Below are positions 27,948 through 42,521 of a stretch of 64,000 nt of DNA, piece by piece (the first letter of the stretch is position 1; each line of letters starts with the position of its first letter). Source of the DNA: Anticarsia gemmatalis. Its lineage: Eukaryota; Arthropoda; Insecta; Lepidoptera; Erebidae. The translations under genes and the position numbers were made by a program. Where the stretch lies: positions 6,537,501 through 6,601,500 of the forward strand of contig NC_134765.1 of the NCBI RefSeq assembly GCF_050436995.1, in the 5' to 3' direction. The notes beneath the pieces are model-generated. The model saw only the letters and a list, made by a program, of their open reading frames with translations, ran no database searches and was not told where the DNA came from.

Positions 27948-28377
27948 CTAAGAAACAGGGTCTATAGCCTTTATCAACAAATCAGGTTTCTCTTCTTCAA
28001 GCATTGAAAGTGCAGCTTGTAAAGTCATATTGTCACCGGGATCAGTTAGAACTAGGTACTTTAGAGCTGGCATTCTAGCTAGTGCCATAATACTACCAAC
28101 ACAGAGCTTACACCCACTCATGTCTAAATATTCTAAACTCTGTCCATTCTGGCCAGCGATCCTGTCAATACACCACACATCTACATGTTTACTGTTCCTA
28201 ATACAAAGCCATTTGAGAAAATTCAGGTTAGCCAAGTTCTGTAGACCCTCATATCTTATGCCATTGTGATGGAAATCTGTGCAGTCAACAGCTTCAACAA
28301 GCCAGCCATCTTCATAGGAGTCAGGCAATTTCAGTGTGGTTATATCACCCTTTATCCACCTGGGAGAGCCCTTCAGT
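27948..28377 (-). CDS. DMAC2: DMAC2-like exon 2: leucine-rich repeats
   Basis: Acceptor TAATTACAG, then one base completing Arg, LKGSPRWIKGD and the leucine-rich repeats, ending LIKAIDPVS at TAG (27950-27948). The intron is 119 nt. Confidence 0.92.
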
Positions 28378-28894
28378 CTGTAATTATAGAAAAATATAGA
28401 TTTTAAGTACCTAACGCACAACAAAGATAGCTATTCAGTTGAGATTTATGGACACACAAAATTAAATAGTAATTGAATATTTGAATGTTTTTATACCTCA
28501 CAGCTGCTTGTCGAAAAGTAAAGAAGTGCACTGCACCCAAATTAGACCCAAGAGTAGCAACTCTTTCTTTTAAAAACTTCTGATTTTCAATTTCCTGAAG
28601 CTGTTTCATATTTGCCCACCAGTCTTTTACCATTTTCATATTCAGATTAGGTATTCGAGACATTGCAGCAAGTACATCTGGGCTTGGGTTTTTCTCCACG
28701 AAAACGGATAGTTTGCTTTTCCATTCTCCATCACGCTTTATCCATGGCTTTCTCCAATCAGCGTAAGCTTGTCCGTGCACTGTACGAGGTTTCTCTCCTT
28801 CTTCTTCACGCTGATAGATAGATTTATCACAATAAGTCCGAGCAATCGTGTAAAGGGGACGATAATGCCTATTAGGTTTTAAACTTAGCGCCAT
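27948..28894 (-). CDS. DMAC2: DMAC2/ATP5SL-like complex I assembly factor, two exons
   Basis: Joined exons give 828 nt (275 aa plus TAG). The C-terminal half contains EAVDCTDFHHNGIRYEGLQN, HVDVWCIDRI and SLEYLDMSGCKL, following human DMAC2 (INYEGLDNL, HVDDWCLSRL, SLQELSLAGC): leucine-rich repeats of the kind shared with ATP synthase factor B. Human DMAC2 is mitochondrial and helps assemble the distal membrane arm of complex I. The N-terminus (MALSLKPNRHYRPLYTIAR) is basic and lacks acidic residues, fitting a targeting peptide. WADWRKPW-like aromatic residues and KMVKDWWANMKQ precede the LRRs. The upstream frame begins only with GTG, and the ATG at 28894 is the first usable start. The relative DMAC2L/ATP5S fits less well. 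Convergent with cic. Confidence 0.88.
28497..28894 (-). CDS. DMAC2: DMAC2-like exon 1 (residues 1-133)
   Basis: Starts at ATG 28894-28892 and ends at donor TGAG|GTATAA (phase 2). It carries the putative mitochondrial presequence and the region NPSPDVLAAMSRIPNLN and TLGSNLGAVHFFTFRQAAVR. Reading through the donor adds an AT-rich, unrelated tail, supporting the splice. Confidence 0.9.
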
Positions 28895-28999
28895 CTTTTT
28901 TTGTTTTATTTCGAAACTGGATGGTGTATTCACATTGCAGGATTTATGTAAGAAAATGTGTAAACAATTTGAAAAATATCCACAAAGCAGAGGTTATAA

Positions 29000-31900
29000 T
29001 GTTTAGATTATTACGTCAGTATGACATATTCGACAAGTTCGTTCAGACTGACATTTAATATTTCGTTCAGGAACTTAATTAAATTTTAGATTCTGGTGCA
29101 TAAGTGGGAAGGAAGTGCCATCTGGTGCCACCGCTACGCAGAGGGCCACGGCTAAATCTATTGGTAGGTCGAATTCAAGCAAAGTTTTTATAAAAAGTGA
29201 GTACATACGTGGAATTTAGCGTAACAGGAAGATCGTGTATCAATTAATCCTGATCCTCTCCCGTGACTTATCAGTCGCGTCGGTGAAATGGACTTAAACA
29301 GTAGGAATGGAACCATTTATCTAAGCAACGGTGGGTAGAACAATGTCTACTCATAGGTATTACTGTATATAATGTAAACTTTAAAATTTGGGTAGAAGTT
29401 GCTTATATGAAGGTTACAGAACGCCTACTTAGTTACCACTAATGCATTTTTTGGTAATTTACCTCAAGCAGTAAGTAGCTCAGATTAAATATTTCATGTA
29501 AATTAGAAAACAGCAACACTTTATTAATGGCAGAAGCCTTTAAATAGATTTCTTGGTCATATTTCATCAAGTCACTTTTTATTTCTCTCTGCGGGCAAAT
29601 TTAATTATCCCGTCGTCACGTCTTGAACATAAAAGCTTAGTGTTTTTATGTTTTTTCTCGAATGAGAAGTATTTGCGCTTTTTGAACAGTCTCTTTCAGG
29701 CAGCTGCTACTTAGTAAACAAGTAATAGAAAAATAGCTGAACGTACTTTTTCCATAACCAGTTTGGAAACATGTAGCTCGTTTATTGAAAAGTTGCTTAT
29801 GACTAGGTAATAATTATTAGATGTTCAAAGAAAGTGTTGTATTTTCAGTGTATTGGAAAAGATATAACACCAACAGTTAAATACAAAAGAAAGTGTATAG
29901 CTGCTGAGTCATATTGTCATCATACGACTCAGCAGCTATACACAGCATATACCTAACAGTAAAATAAAACTTAACAGGCTTTTTAACCCAAATTGTATTT
30001 GAAAGTTAATTATATTCCTATGAATATTAACTATATACTTAGGTAGGCCTTTAGGGTAAAGATTTAAAATACGCCAGATATAAACTGTATCTAACTGAAC
30101 TTAATTCATTTTTATACGTACACAATGGATAACGTTAATCTCAGTGCGCAGCTAATAACACTTAGTAGATTAGATTTTAATCGAATCCAGATGATGTGTA
30201 GCGGGAGTTGGGTCGGTGCAGCCGCTAAGCCTGTGTGACAGTGTCAGTAATGGCGGGAGACACTCTCTCGTTAATCTTGATTTAAAGCTCAGCTTTCACT
30301 AACTAATATAACTTATGTTTTTCGTTGAAAAAGCTACGCAAAGAACACCAGTGATATACAACCACTATAAAATAGATCCTTTATTCTTTGTATTGTATGT
30401 TTTAGATTTTTACGACAACAATTTAGCTAAATGTATCAAGTCACACAATGTTTTATATGGGTTGCGAAAATCTAGAATTTCTTTTGATTATTTCTGGAAT
30501 TACACCTACGGAATGTGATACGTTTAAATTAAAATTGCTTTAGTCCTAATTGTACGTTTCGACGCTTAATTTTGGTGAAACGTACCTGTAGGTGTAGACG
30601 TAACAACGTAACTTTGGCACGTTAATTCTCACTCGAGATTTCGACTCACAGTCGCGCATTAGTTCTAGCTTTATACTTGAACCACTTCAGTCAAAGATTG
30701 GACGCCATGTGCGACGTTTATATGGATGTTAATTCGATTGTTCCACGCTAATATGGCGGGGAAGTCAAGTAATAAGTTAGAAAATCTTACTGCTCTGTTC
30801 TAATAAGATGAGTCTTTTTGATATTTCAAACTAGGTTAACTTTGTCAGTTTTAAAACTCAGACATTGAAATCTCGGCTTAGCTGTGTTTGTCTCTAGCAA
30901 TGCATTTCAATTTATATAAATCACATATCTGATTTCATAATATATGTTGTTGATTCTTTGTTGGTTTCATTAAACAGAAATTGGTTAACAAAAATTTGTT
31001 GGTTTTCGGTGATCGTTGGGATTCGTATCACGTCGCCTTGCTTTTTGCGAATCAGGACGACAAACATTTAAATTGTTCACCAAATTACTAGACTCTGGGA
31101 TGCTTCCCAGTACAGTTACAATATCGAATAACTATTTTGTAGTCGAATGTATTTCAATCTACATATTCGCCATTAATTGCTTGTTTACTTTGTGCAACTT
31201 GCGCAGTCGTTAGTCCATTTATTTTTGGTCGAGCTGTTGTTTCACTTTTGACGAATGAAACGGCTGAACGATTTTATTTATAAAACAAAACCACCTTCCG
31301 TGCAAATTCATACCATTGTTATTAATCATGGCAGGTAAACGATATTGAAAACATGTAATATACAACCTTGTGACAATACGTTGAATTGAATAGTTGGGTT
31401 TACAGTTCGAAATAAGACAACAAGATATTTTTATTTTAGTAACACTGAAAAACAACAATGAGAAACATTCCTCTCACTCGTTTTCATCAGTGTTAAGTAT
31501 AAAGCGCCTCGGACAGCATTACACAAGCGAGCTAAGATCACATAACTTAGTGTGACAAACAGCTTAATCAACGTAACTCTAGCTCCTAACAGGACTGTCA
31601 CGCTTGTCACATAAGATGTATAAGAAATCGTCACGACGGACCAGAATACAGACAATGTATTTACATAACTGGATCACGAGCCAGTACAGACATTCCTGTG
31701 CCGTTTGTCTGAGAACGCATGGACATGATTAAGGCAGTATTATTGTGTCTTCAGGAGCATATTTCAGACGGCGGAGTATTATTCGGCGAGCTGGAAACCT
31801 GCCAAGACCGGTCCTGATGTATCTCCCCGTTACTTCCGGCCTATTAATCATAATTCAATAATGTCAGCCAATGAATTGGCCCATTTTTGGACATTAACCG

Positions 31901-34900
31901 CGTAATATTCGCGCCGGAGAATATCGAATTTCAGTAAATATTTACATGGCTGGAATCATGTCGATTATGATTGAATTCTCGAGTAAGTGATTTCAATTTA
32001 CTTATGAATTTAAAAGGTTTTATTTCGAAGTTTCTGCTACGCTAGTCTAACTTCAGCTGTAGTACCTAAGTCGTTAACTCCTGTTGCTAAGTTAGCTAGC
32101 TTTATTTTCTTTAATAATCTTTTCTTGTTAGAAATCTTATCACAACAACGAGTTTCTATGAATCTTTATTCTTTAAGAAACTTTGTTGTTTAGGCGAAAG
32201 ACATAAGAGCTGTTTTATATGTTACATCTCTAGAGTATTTTTGCTTAGATTTCGATATATCTGAAACGTACCACATGTAAATTATGTTTGTGAATACTGA
32301 CTACTACGGTCCTGTGCAAATGAGACCTCGAACAAACTGTAAGTGGGTATTATCCATTCATTGTAAATCACGGACAAAAAGGGGCACCGATTTTTCACTC
32401 GGGCTACAATAGTTTCTGTATTAATCTGAGTAAACATTGGAAATAAATATTATCCCTCCTCCCATTGATCTTCCTTTATTGTTAAGCGTGCCGTCCGCTG
32501 ATCTAGTCGTTCGGAAATCATAAGCCACGGGATTTGTGTGCCTATTCTGTGAAGATAGGATATTTTTTCTAGTGTCTTTCTTGATAAATAGAATAAAGAA
32601 AAAACAGATAATGCCTAATATTTTCTATATATATAGTTTTGCATATAATGTAATATATTGTATTAAGCGGGTACATTATGTAGTTTACAGCATATCATAT
32701 TCTAAATATCATATAACATCTTTGTATATGTACCAAAACCAGGAAATACAATATATTTGAGGCAAAACTTTACAACCAACATTGTAGCAACAAAATCACG
32801 CATCTCGGATACACTCGTAAAACATATAACACACATCTCATCTCCGTAACACGACACTAATACCGCCCCGCGGGCTCGCAAACTTTAAAATGAGCCATTT
32901 CAAAACAATATCTGACAGAGATTTCCCCAAGGCCGTAACTTCATATGTTGAAGGCTCGGATAACGCGTGGATACAAAAACTATGTGACACGAAGGCAGAT
33001 GGCAATATCGAGAGCAACTCGACGCAACTTCTATTGTTCCAACATTGGAAATAAGGTCAGTTGTAAGTCGTGCTTAAAATATGATATTTTATTACATTGT
33101 CCTTCTTCTACTTTGTTGTGCTGGCCAAATATGGATTGGCAAACTTTCCATGCTATCGAAAACTGCATGGAGTTTTGTTGTGTTGACCGACTGCCTGGCA
33201 TGTAAATAACAATAAAGAGACCAATTTGTGTCTTTCATGGCCTTGGCTAAAGTATCTTAACCCCAACGACCTTTCCCGACCGTGACTGCAACTGGCTATA
33301 AAGCCTTAATAATTCAAGCAATCTATTCCTAAATTGTGTAGTGGTTTATTTATATGCATAATTGAGTGAAGTAATTTGGCTACGTCGCGCCGTAGACGGT
33401 GCTACGTCGTAGCGCTAATCGCTGCAGATTTGCATGCGCCACCTATTGAGATATTCTCTTTGTTTAAGATGTGCTTTGTTGAACCGTTGAACGTTCATCG
33501 CTGCATCTTTAATTTTGATTGACTAGTTGACGCCGACAGCTCTACTGGCTAGAAGTGATTTATTAAAATAAACCTCTATTTGACCTAGGCTACATTTGGC
33601 GAAAAGTAAATAAATATTTAATGTCACATTGTATTTGAATTTAATTCAAGGGTACTTTATAAAGTAATTTTGCAATTGCGAAGTTATACAATATACTTGT
33701 TACCGCCGATAAGCCGATATTAAAAATGGAAGTTGACTAGAAGACTATAATTAGAATATGGATAAAGTCAAAAATTAAGATTTTAGTAAACGAAGTTAAT
33801 ATTGGTCTAGCTTTGTACTTATGTACTTATTAATAAAAAGAAGTCTAGTAACCTCAGTGGCAACATGTTTGGAACTGTGCCCAACTTATCCTTTAAATGA
33901 CCTAACCAAGTTGTAAAAATCAAATACAGTAGTCGTGACTTTTGAGGACATCATATTATATTGCGATAAATAAAATTTGTCACAAAAATATTTTATATAG
34001 AGTATTCTGAAGTTACATACTTCATAGATATACATTGTAGAGCAATATAATATTCGTATCTGTTTACGGCTTACGTAAGTGAAGTTTATTCTCCAATATT
34101 TCAGAGAGCTCAAGTTTGAGAATCGAATCTAACTTTAAGTTAGCACGAGTTACCCAACGCGCTTACTCCGCGCTATGTGTCTTTTAGATTGAAAATATTT
34201 AACACTTTGTTTGTTTCCCACTTTAAGATTTTACAAAGATTATAATGAAACTGTATTTTAAACAGGTGACATCTTAGAGGACCGATTACGAACCACTCGC
34301 GACTATATTATCGACTACTTTTACGTAGATAGAAGCAACCACTCGACAAAATAGCGACACGTAAGTATCGATCGATCGTTAAGTTTTGTTCAATTAGCAC
34401 AATAATAGTATTGACGCCCCATTTCACCGCTAATATCAATGGCATCACATAAATTATGCAGAAGTAACCTACATAAATATTACATATTCACGACATAGCT
34501 CAGCTATACCTAACCGCAGATCTATTGCGGCAACACCATACAATTAGTAAGAATAAAACAATCAAGCAAAGGAAACATAATTGTACATTACCGTATGCAT
34601 TAAGACTGATACAATCGTAATCACAATAAAAAAAAAAAAAAAAAATCAAAGTACCATTTAACCCTCAATTACGAGGACTAACACTACTAATTCCTGGGAA
34701 TAAACATATTATAGCTTGGCCAATAATAAAACACTTTTATACTTATATTTGAGACATAAAAGTCGGGTCGCGGTCTAAATGACCCTTAATCACGGCCAGA
34801 GATTAGCACATTATTGCCTTTTCTTAAGGCTTCGCAGTAAACAGCTTTTATTGAGTCTTTTATAAAGAAAAGTTGAGAATATATTTCGCGGCTTGGCTTT

Positions 34901-37590
34901 TTAATTTTCCTGCAATAGCTCATTACATAATATTCGTTCTTATCTCTTCGTTTGGACAATGTCTTGTGTTATTTGAGTGTATTGAGGTCTTGATTTAGGT
35001 CGTTTAAAGGTCAGATATGTATGTTTTGTTTTCAAATATCTGTTTTTCACTACAAATAACTTAATCATTACTTCTGTAAGAAAAAAGGTAAATACAATAT
35101 AGCAGTATTTCAGTATGACATTATGTAAATTTTACTATGCTAGAAATTAAGGGTAGAAATTATCTATAGATATGCCAATTGTTATGGAATTAGCGTTAAG
35201 TAAAAGTACCTAAAATATGCCTATAAACACCGTAGTTTATTACAAAATAGGATGATTATTTAACATACTACTAAAGAATAAATATCCAAGCTTTAAAAAG
35301 TACAAACATCAAGCATTCTTTCAGGTTTTCATTACTACAGCAACAAAAAGTACCCTTAAAACCAAGAGTAAGATTCCTCGCGGCAATATATTTTAGTTAG
35401 ATTACGTGCAAACGCAATTACTTGCTTCGAATATAACTAGAACAAGTATTAACTCACTGTTGTACTAATAATAAGGATTGTTTGTGAAGTTTCTCAATAA
35501 AATGTTTGCTCAAGCGGCGGCCATTGAACAGTTATTGGTAGTTGTTAGCTCGTCAACGTCCTGTTATTTTAGTGCATGTTCTTTTGTAAATTTGTCGTCA
35601 GTTTCCGGATTCAAATTTATCCCTAAAATTGATAAAAGCTGATTTATTTACTATTAAGCTAATCAATTCGATTATAATGAGGTAATGTTGACACTTCTTG
35701 CCCTTGGCTCGTTGAACCCTTGAACCTGAATAATGTATGAAAAACTTTAGGTACATATTGATTTTTTCACCATATTAAAAATATATTATCAACATCTCAA
35801 ATTTTCCCCAACTTAATTCTCATGTCATGTTATATTTAGAAACAGTGAAATAATGTATTTATTAGTTAAACATTGCAAATTAAATCAAACGCACTCAACT
35901 GAAACAGTGTAGTTCTAGAAAAAATCTCTTTTACTTTACATTCACGATTCGTAGAACATCAGAAATATGATTCAGAGCAGAGATGCAAAAAATGTAACAA
36001 GCAATTCTCATCGCACAAAACCTAGGATTCTTTGTAGGCAGTTAAATAAAATGTCTAAGCTATTACATTTTTAGTGCAAAATGAAACAAAGAATTAATTA
36101 TTCTCCGAGTGAACTATAAGTACTGTCTCCCGACTCTAGTGTCAATTTAATTTTCATTCGCGGGTTACGACCGCGACCCGAATTTGCTAAACATGCACTA
36201 TGCAGTTATATCGCCAATGTAACAAGAGCTCTTCCACTCAATAGAATGTTCCCAGCCTGCCTGAAATCGTACAGTAGCGGGAAGCAAGGTAGGTCATTTT
36301 ATACTGGTGAATAATGAAAGCAGAATTCGGGTGGCGTCGACAATGTTGCTATCGTTACGACAACTGCAATGTAGAAAACTAAACAATAATCTTTTATAAA
36401 CTATTTTTATGATTATTGTACAGAAACTTCATCTGTGCGTTTATTTGGTAAATGTGTTGTTTTGATGTGATCATAATACACGGGTTTTTAAAGTAATTTA
36501 AATATAATGTTATTATCTATCTACTCATTCCTAGTAGTAGAGATATTTCAATAAATTGATGTCTTTAATTTCAAGATTACATTAAAGTTCATTAGATTAC
36601 ATTCACTTCAGAGAACTAAATAAGAAAATATACCAAGAATCTAGCGCAAGCATTAAATAGAGCATAAACATGCAATTAGAAGAAGTTTTTAAAACGCCGT
36701 CTACAAAAGTTTTCCTAGTTACACTTGCAACGTCTTTTTCCAATATTACAAATGTGTTTCTCTAACTATGTCATCTTTTACTTCCAGCGTGCAGTCGTAC
36801 ATATAGTTTAATTTATTTCATCGAACATATAACGTATGAATAAATTGTTTGTCCATTTATCGTACGGCCAATGATTTCGCAATTAGGATAATTTGAACAT
36901 TTTACTGCCGGACTAATGATCGCATACGCACTATCAATTAAATAACAATTTATATTCCCTGTGGACCGTGTCATGTGACAATTTGACTTTACACTTTTGA
37001 TACAATGTAAAGGTTTATTCACATTGTTCTGTAAACGATTAACTAAAGTTGTCAAAAAGTTGTGATTTTCAGTATACAAAAATACTGTATTCAATTGACT
37101 TCTGTGTAATTGATGTAATCACATGCCGAATATTAACTCATAACTTACTGTAGAACAAAATATGATAAGTTAATAAACTTAGAGATTTAGAAGCGAATAG
37201 TCATGAAAACTTAAGAAATGGCTATATAGTTGACCAACCTACTAATAAATGAAACGTAAATTTTTCTTTTAATTTTTCAGGTCTAAGTTAGCAAGTAAAT
37301 TTTCAAATCAATGGCAAAGTTTTGGAGCATATCCAAAGACAATAAGTTTGTGAATGAAATTGGAAATAACCTGGCTCAGGTTGCCTCAGTTTTATGTTAG
37401 TGTCTTTGTTATTTTTCCCATCGGAGCAAGTGGCCTGAAAGTTTTCTACTATTACTGACTATTATTTTAACAAAAGTTTGTTTGTTGTAACACAAAAGTG
37501 GGAAAACGAAACTATTGGTCAAATTGTTTATCTTGAAAAGTTATTGACTTTATTGTTCAGAAACTTATGGCTTCTCTACCTCTTTATAGA
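29000..37590. other. Intergenic AT-rich DNA without recognised genes
   Basis: Only short open frames without domain or splice context. It holds a 22-bp-arm hairpin at 29893-29943, and a run of about 19 A near 34627-34645. Nothing else is recognised. Confidence 0.6.
29893..29943. repeat. Compact hairpin, 22-bp arms
   Basis: Left arm 29893-29914 (GTGTATAGCTGCTGAGTCAT...) and right arm 29922-29943 pair at 21 of 22 positions around a 7-nt loop. It could be an RNA hairpin or a fold-back remnant. Confidence 0.6.
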
Positions 37591-37593
37591 AAT

Positions 37594-37816
37594 AGCTGTT
37601 GCCCGCGACTTTGCCCGCGTGGACCTTGACTATAGACTCAAATATCTTAATACCCGAATAGTTCCCGGTCCTGAGGGATAACTGGGAAAAAACTAGTCCA
37701 AGTCCTTTGTCGGCTCTCAAAATATCTTTATACTACTTTCGAATCCGTTCAGCAGTTTAGACATTTATAAAGAAGAGATAGACAGACAGTTACTTTCGCA
37801 TATTATTAGGTAGATA
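37594..37816 (+). repeat. LINE-tail-like repeat (GCCCGCGACTTTGCCCGCGT type)
   Basis: Begins AGCTGTTGCCCGCGACTTTG, contains TTCCCGGTCCTGAGGGATA and TTTCGAATCCGTTCAGCAGT, and ends ACTTTCGCATATTATTAGG. This arrangement is common in lepidopteran non-LTR element 3' ends. Confidence 0.65.
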
Positions 37817-40800
37817 AACTTATTGGGGACCAGGAGAGGTGATGTAAGGGGACCGGAAAACGCTGCAGCAAGCAAAATGCTGCTCGACATACGTCACTTT
37901 GTATCGAAATTGCGAACTTTCGATGCTATCGTGTCACTGTGTCGAGTGTTTGACATTTTGAGTGACTGGAAACGAATAGTTCTTTTGACAGGCGCTGGAG
38001 GCTTTTCATATAGAAATTGTCGATAGCAGCTCCACGATCGAGTTGCAAGTAGTTCATAGTTAACTTCACTCGAAAATTCAGCCTCTAATGAAGGAAAAAG
38101 TCTCGGAAGTTTTAAGTAGAAATTTTACAAGAATCGGCAGCCATTTTGCAAGTTAGCATTATTGAATTTGCTCGTCTAATTCTACTAGAAACTTTACTTT
38201 AAATTCTTTTGGATTTGAATTTAGCCGGTTTCATTGGTTATTGGTATCATTCAGATTAGTTTCTTTATGAGGAGTCAGCTCAACATGTATTTTGCTCATA
38301 AAACATGCTGAAAGATTTGGATGATGTTTTAAAAACTGGCCACCTGCCTGACGTTAAACCTCTTTGGGAAAAGAACAATAAGAATTATTAAATATTGCTT
38401 TTTAAATATATGCGAGTAAAGCCGTGGTTTAAACAAGCATGAATAATCAAGAGAGTATCTGCGACAGGCACTATCATTTATTATTGTTAATTACTAATCC
38501 ACAAATGAGTAATAGTGGGGACGTGGCGCTTGTAATTGGCGAATTATTCAAATGATTTATGAGCAGATCCCGGATTTGGAAATCTCCCTGATAATACTGT
38601 GCGGTGTAAATAAGTAATTATTTTGCGGAGCCCGATTGATTGTTAGTGGAAAGTGTCTTAGAGCCATTTTTTTGAGTTTCGGGGAATTTTACCTGGAAAG
38701 TTTTACGTGTTATTTAAACCCCAATTTAATGTACTTTTTAAATAAATATTTTAGTTACTCTTACCTCAGATTTAGCCTAATGTTTATGCAAAATGATTAT
38801 AATTCATAAACATCGCGTGCTACTAAAATAGTAATAAAATATTACTCTCAGATAAAAAAACGACTTCGTGTAAAATAATTTTGCAGAAATCGCAAAATAA
38901 ATTCAAATGAACTAAATAAAATCTTACAAAGAAACATAAACTTGTATAGAATGGCAGTAAACAAAACTTAATGGACAATAAAAGGAAATTAAAACATGTT
39001 AAAAGTATGTAGTTTAATCTAATGCGGTTCGCGTTAAAAAACCCTTGCGGTAATAGCAAGCATGCGAACTCACCTTTATATGAACGTTTCTACTATGATA
39101 TTACAGGTAAAGGAGATTTTACAATAGTTCGACTGTAATTGTCTAAAAAATTTTTGATTTCTACAGTTAAACTATTTATTTGGTAACGAGAATTAGTCAG
39201 AAAGTAAAGGGTGAAATTAAAACCATTCGGCGTAATTATAAAAAAAAATGCCGTTATTGTAACGGCATTTTTTATGCAATGCAATATAGTTCGTTTACAA
39301 ATTATAGTGCCATTTATTCCATATCAAGATCGAAAAATCCTAACCATGAGCGACTGGCTTAAAGTGAAGAAGGCTTACTTGAGCTTAAAAGCTGTGCTGG
39401 GTGTTGATGATGATTATAAAGTTTAATGTAAATATTACTTGAAGCTGTACAGATGTCTGATAATTAGAATACTGTCTAATAAGCGATAGAATATTGGACT
39501 AATCCTAATGGATAATCCCACAGTTTCCAGCCGTTTGAGTAGCTTTTGAACAGTTCATAGAGTATTGTGTAAAGATAACCGGCGGCTCTCGACGTGTTCG
39601 CTCGGGTGCTTGAGATCGATGCTATTAAGCGGTCACGGTAGGCGGGATATAAACAATCATCCATCTAGCGGCTATAGAACAGTTTGTTGACTGACGTTTG
39701 CTTTCTGGCGACGGTTTGACGGCTATTCTAGGGAACTGACATAGCACGATAAATTCCAGTCTTGTGATGCCTTTAAGAATAAAAATCTGGGTTTAAAAAT
39801 ATATGTCATATAGCTTTAAATTTCACAGAAACTCCATCAAGATTCAGAAAGAGATGGATTCCTAAGAAGTGAAGGCGTTTGCCCGGAGATAAATTCACGG
39901 AGACGCGGAAAAATAAAAAAAGTATTACTCACTAATGTATAGTATTATATAGTTTTTAATTAAAGGATAGCATTGGAAGGCTTTATAGCTACTTATTACT
40001 CGATATTTTATTATACCATTTTTTGTAGATCAGAAATTATCATGAAAATGTAGAAATGTATCCTGCTTAGTCGTGATATTAATTAACGTATAAAAAGCAA
40101 AGCAAAAGAAAACACGTATGTAATTGAAATGCAGACGGATGTTTATAAAAACCAATAATGTTATTTACTACTGTTTCTTTGCCGCTGAAGAAATGCTTTC
40201 CATGAAATACATGTTTATAAGCATTTAATAACGACTTTAGTTATACGATATGAGTATTGGACAGAATTATTTAAATAGTTAGTATTGAATTCCAATTTGT
40301 AAATATTTGTATACCGGTTGTTATATTTTATGTACGAGTATGTGCTTAGTTTAGTGTAGTCTCACGATAGGTGTAAATGTAAACGGCGTTCGTATTCCCG
40401 ACAACACGTAGTGAAAAGCCCAGATTTAACCGGTTAACGTACACGTGCACACGATGTAATTGTGCAGCCACCTTAACCCTCAACATTCTCAAATTTCCGG
40501 GCCGTAGTGCATGTGGCGTGCGGCGTGCGCCGGGTATGTTTAATTTTATCCCAAATGCCCCGGGACGGCTGTCAGCACGCGTAACACCCGGGTGTAGTGT
40601 GTCGTATTCCCGGCACAACACTACGCTATTGTCCCGTATCCCGCGCCGCCGTGCACACCCCTAACTCATCGCGACTGTAGTTAACAACTTTTAATTCTCT
40701 CCGTGAATTCCAAATTGAGTTTCTTTGTTAGTTCTGTACTTAGTTTTTAGTAATAAAGGCGCGGTAAACAACGCTGAGATGTGTTCGAGACTTGCGAACA

Positions 40801-41764
40801 AGTAGTGGTAAGCCGGCAATATTTTGATTCGGAGAGAATTTCTGCAGTTCGGAAGATGACAGCTCGGATTTTCGTGCTTAGAGAAGGAATACAAAGTTTG
40901 ACACATTTTCAAAAAGTTTCTCCCACTTTATTTCTCCTGGTAGCTGTTGAGGTGTGTGAATATTAAAGTAGGTCAGTTCTAAGAAGTATAAAATATGTAA
41001 GTATTAAGATTAGAATTTGTGGAATATTCAATTTGTTATTCAAAGTTAGGCTACACGTGCAGCTTTACAAACTTTTGTTTTAGATTATTCTGATATAAAA
41101 TATGGAGTTTCAAATTACTCAGTAAGTGGCTCTATAATAAACATATGTTGTAACAATGAAAACATACGTTTGTCAAATTTGTTATAAAACATTGCACACA
41201 TCATCCACAGGAACGGACTCATAAAGCAAATTCTCTAAACAATTACAATCACAGATCATTACTCTCGTTACATTGTCAGGATACGTGTGTCAAATAAACC
41301 CGGTACTTTTCGCACAAATTGAGCTATATCAGTAATTAGCCGCGGTCGAGGGGGCCGAGAGGGAAGAGTCAATGTCCAATGACAAAGCTAATTCGGCTCG
41401 GCTCATCAGGCCGAATAAAATCTAATTACACATTCGGCCTCGGCCTTGTGATGTTATATTCAGGTGTAATAACGCCTAATCCTGTCCTGTCCTGTGTTAG
41501 GAATTACGCTTTTGTCCGACAACTGAGGATTTCGGTGCACTGTCTATGCATGCATTATATGCGTGCATAATGTATGATTGCGTGCTTAGGATTATATACT
41601 TTTTATAGATAACGTCGGGATATTAAAATACTTGCACGTTTGTATATGTGAGTATTTATTGACGTAAATATACTACTGTTTATTTGAGTTATGACGATTT
41701 CATTATAATGTGGTTTTAATTCTACTGTTAAATCAACTTTTTTTGACGTTTACAAACAACGAAC
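37817..41764. other. Intergenic DNA without recognised genes
   Basis: AT-rich with a perfect 14-bp-arm hairpin at 39243-39273 (AAAAAATGCCGTTA / TAACGGCATTTTTT, 3-nt loop) and a GC-rich stretch at 40430-40670. No coding signal is convincing. Confidence 0.55.
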
Positions 41765-41885
41765 ATAATGAACATCCAGACCCAAAACAGCTGTTTATGG
41801 ATCGCACAAATAATTTTTCTATGCGAGAGTCGACCCCACGACCTCCCAACTCACTGAAAGTGGTGTGGCGACCATCTCAAGCATT
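41765..41885 (-). repeat. tRNA-derived SINE, inverted
   Basis: On the minus strand, GGTCGCCACACCACTTTCAG, then GGAGGTCGTGGGGTCGACTC and TTTGTGCGATCCATAAACAG, the same layout as the SINE at 16820. Confidence 0.65.
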
Positions 41886-42426
41886 GTACAACAAAAGCCC
41901 GAACATACACATAAAAAATAATTAATTTATTCCTTTAAACCTGTTACCATATTTTAAAGCCATCTGTTCTGATTTACGTCTATTATTTACGTCTTAGACT
42001 TCAAAAAACATATCATAAACTTACTTGTAACTTATAAGTATGTAAAAATTAATAAATACACAAACACATGGTTATATAAGCCTTTGATCCGTTACAGAGT
42101 GACTAATCAATGACTAGCTATTAATCCGAATTTCCCAGTATTCTCTACAGTCAAAGCTTATAGCCATTCCTGTTAATAACAACTCGAAACAGATGATATA
42201 TTGAAACCGAAACGTTGTTCAAATTACAACTGATTATTTGTTACTGTGTGAGTTTAAACAATAGTGATATAACCAAAATGTATTTTCAAAATGTTGATCC
42301 TTTAAAGCACTATTAAAGTTTCAATCAGGTTTTGAGTAATTGTCGCCCCCTCCCCACTGATTTGAAGTTTACTTTAAACTAAAATATAATTTTATCTTCT
42401 ATTGAACATAATTTCTTAGCATGCAC

Positions 42427-42521
42427 AGTCCCCAACCCGTAATTAGCCAGCGTAGTGGACGGCCTTGCTACTCCATTATTTCGGAAGGATACCCTTGCCC
42501 AGCAGTTTGAGAAAAACGATT
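42427..42521 (+). repeat. SINE-like body fragment
   Basis: AGTCCCCAACCCGTAATTAG, CCAGCGTAGTGGAC and CCCTTGCCCAGCAGT match the body at 16072. Confidence 0.65.
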
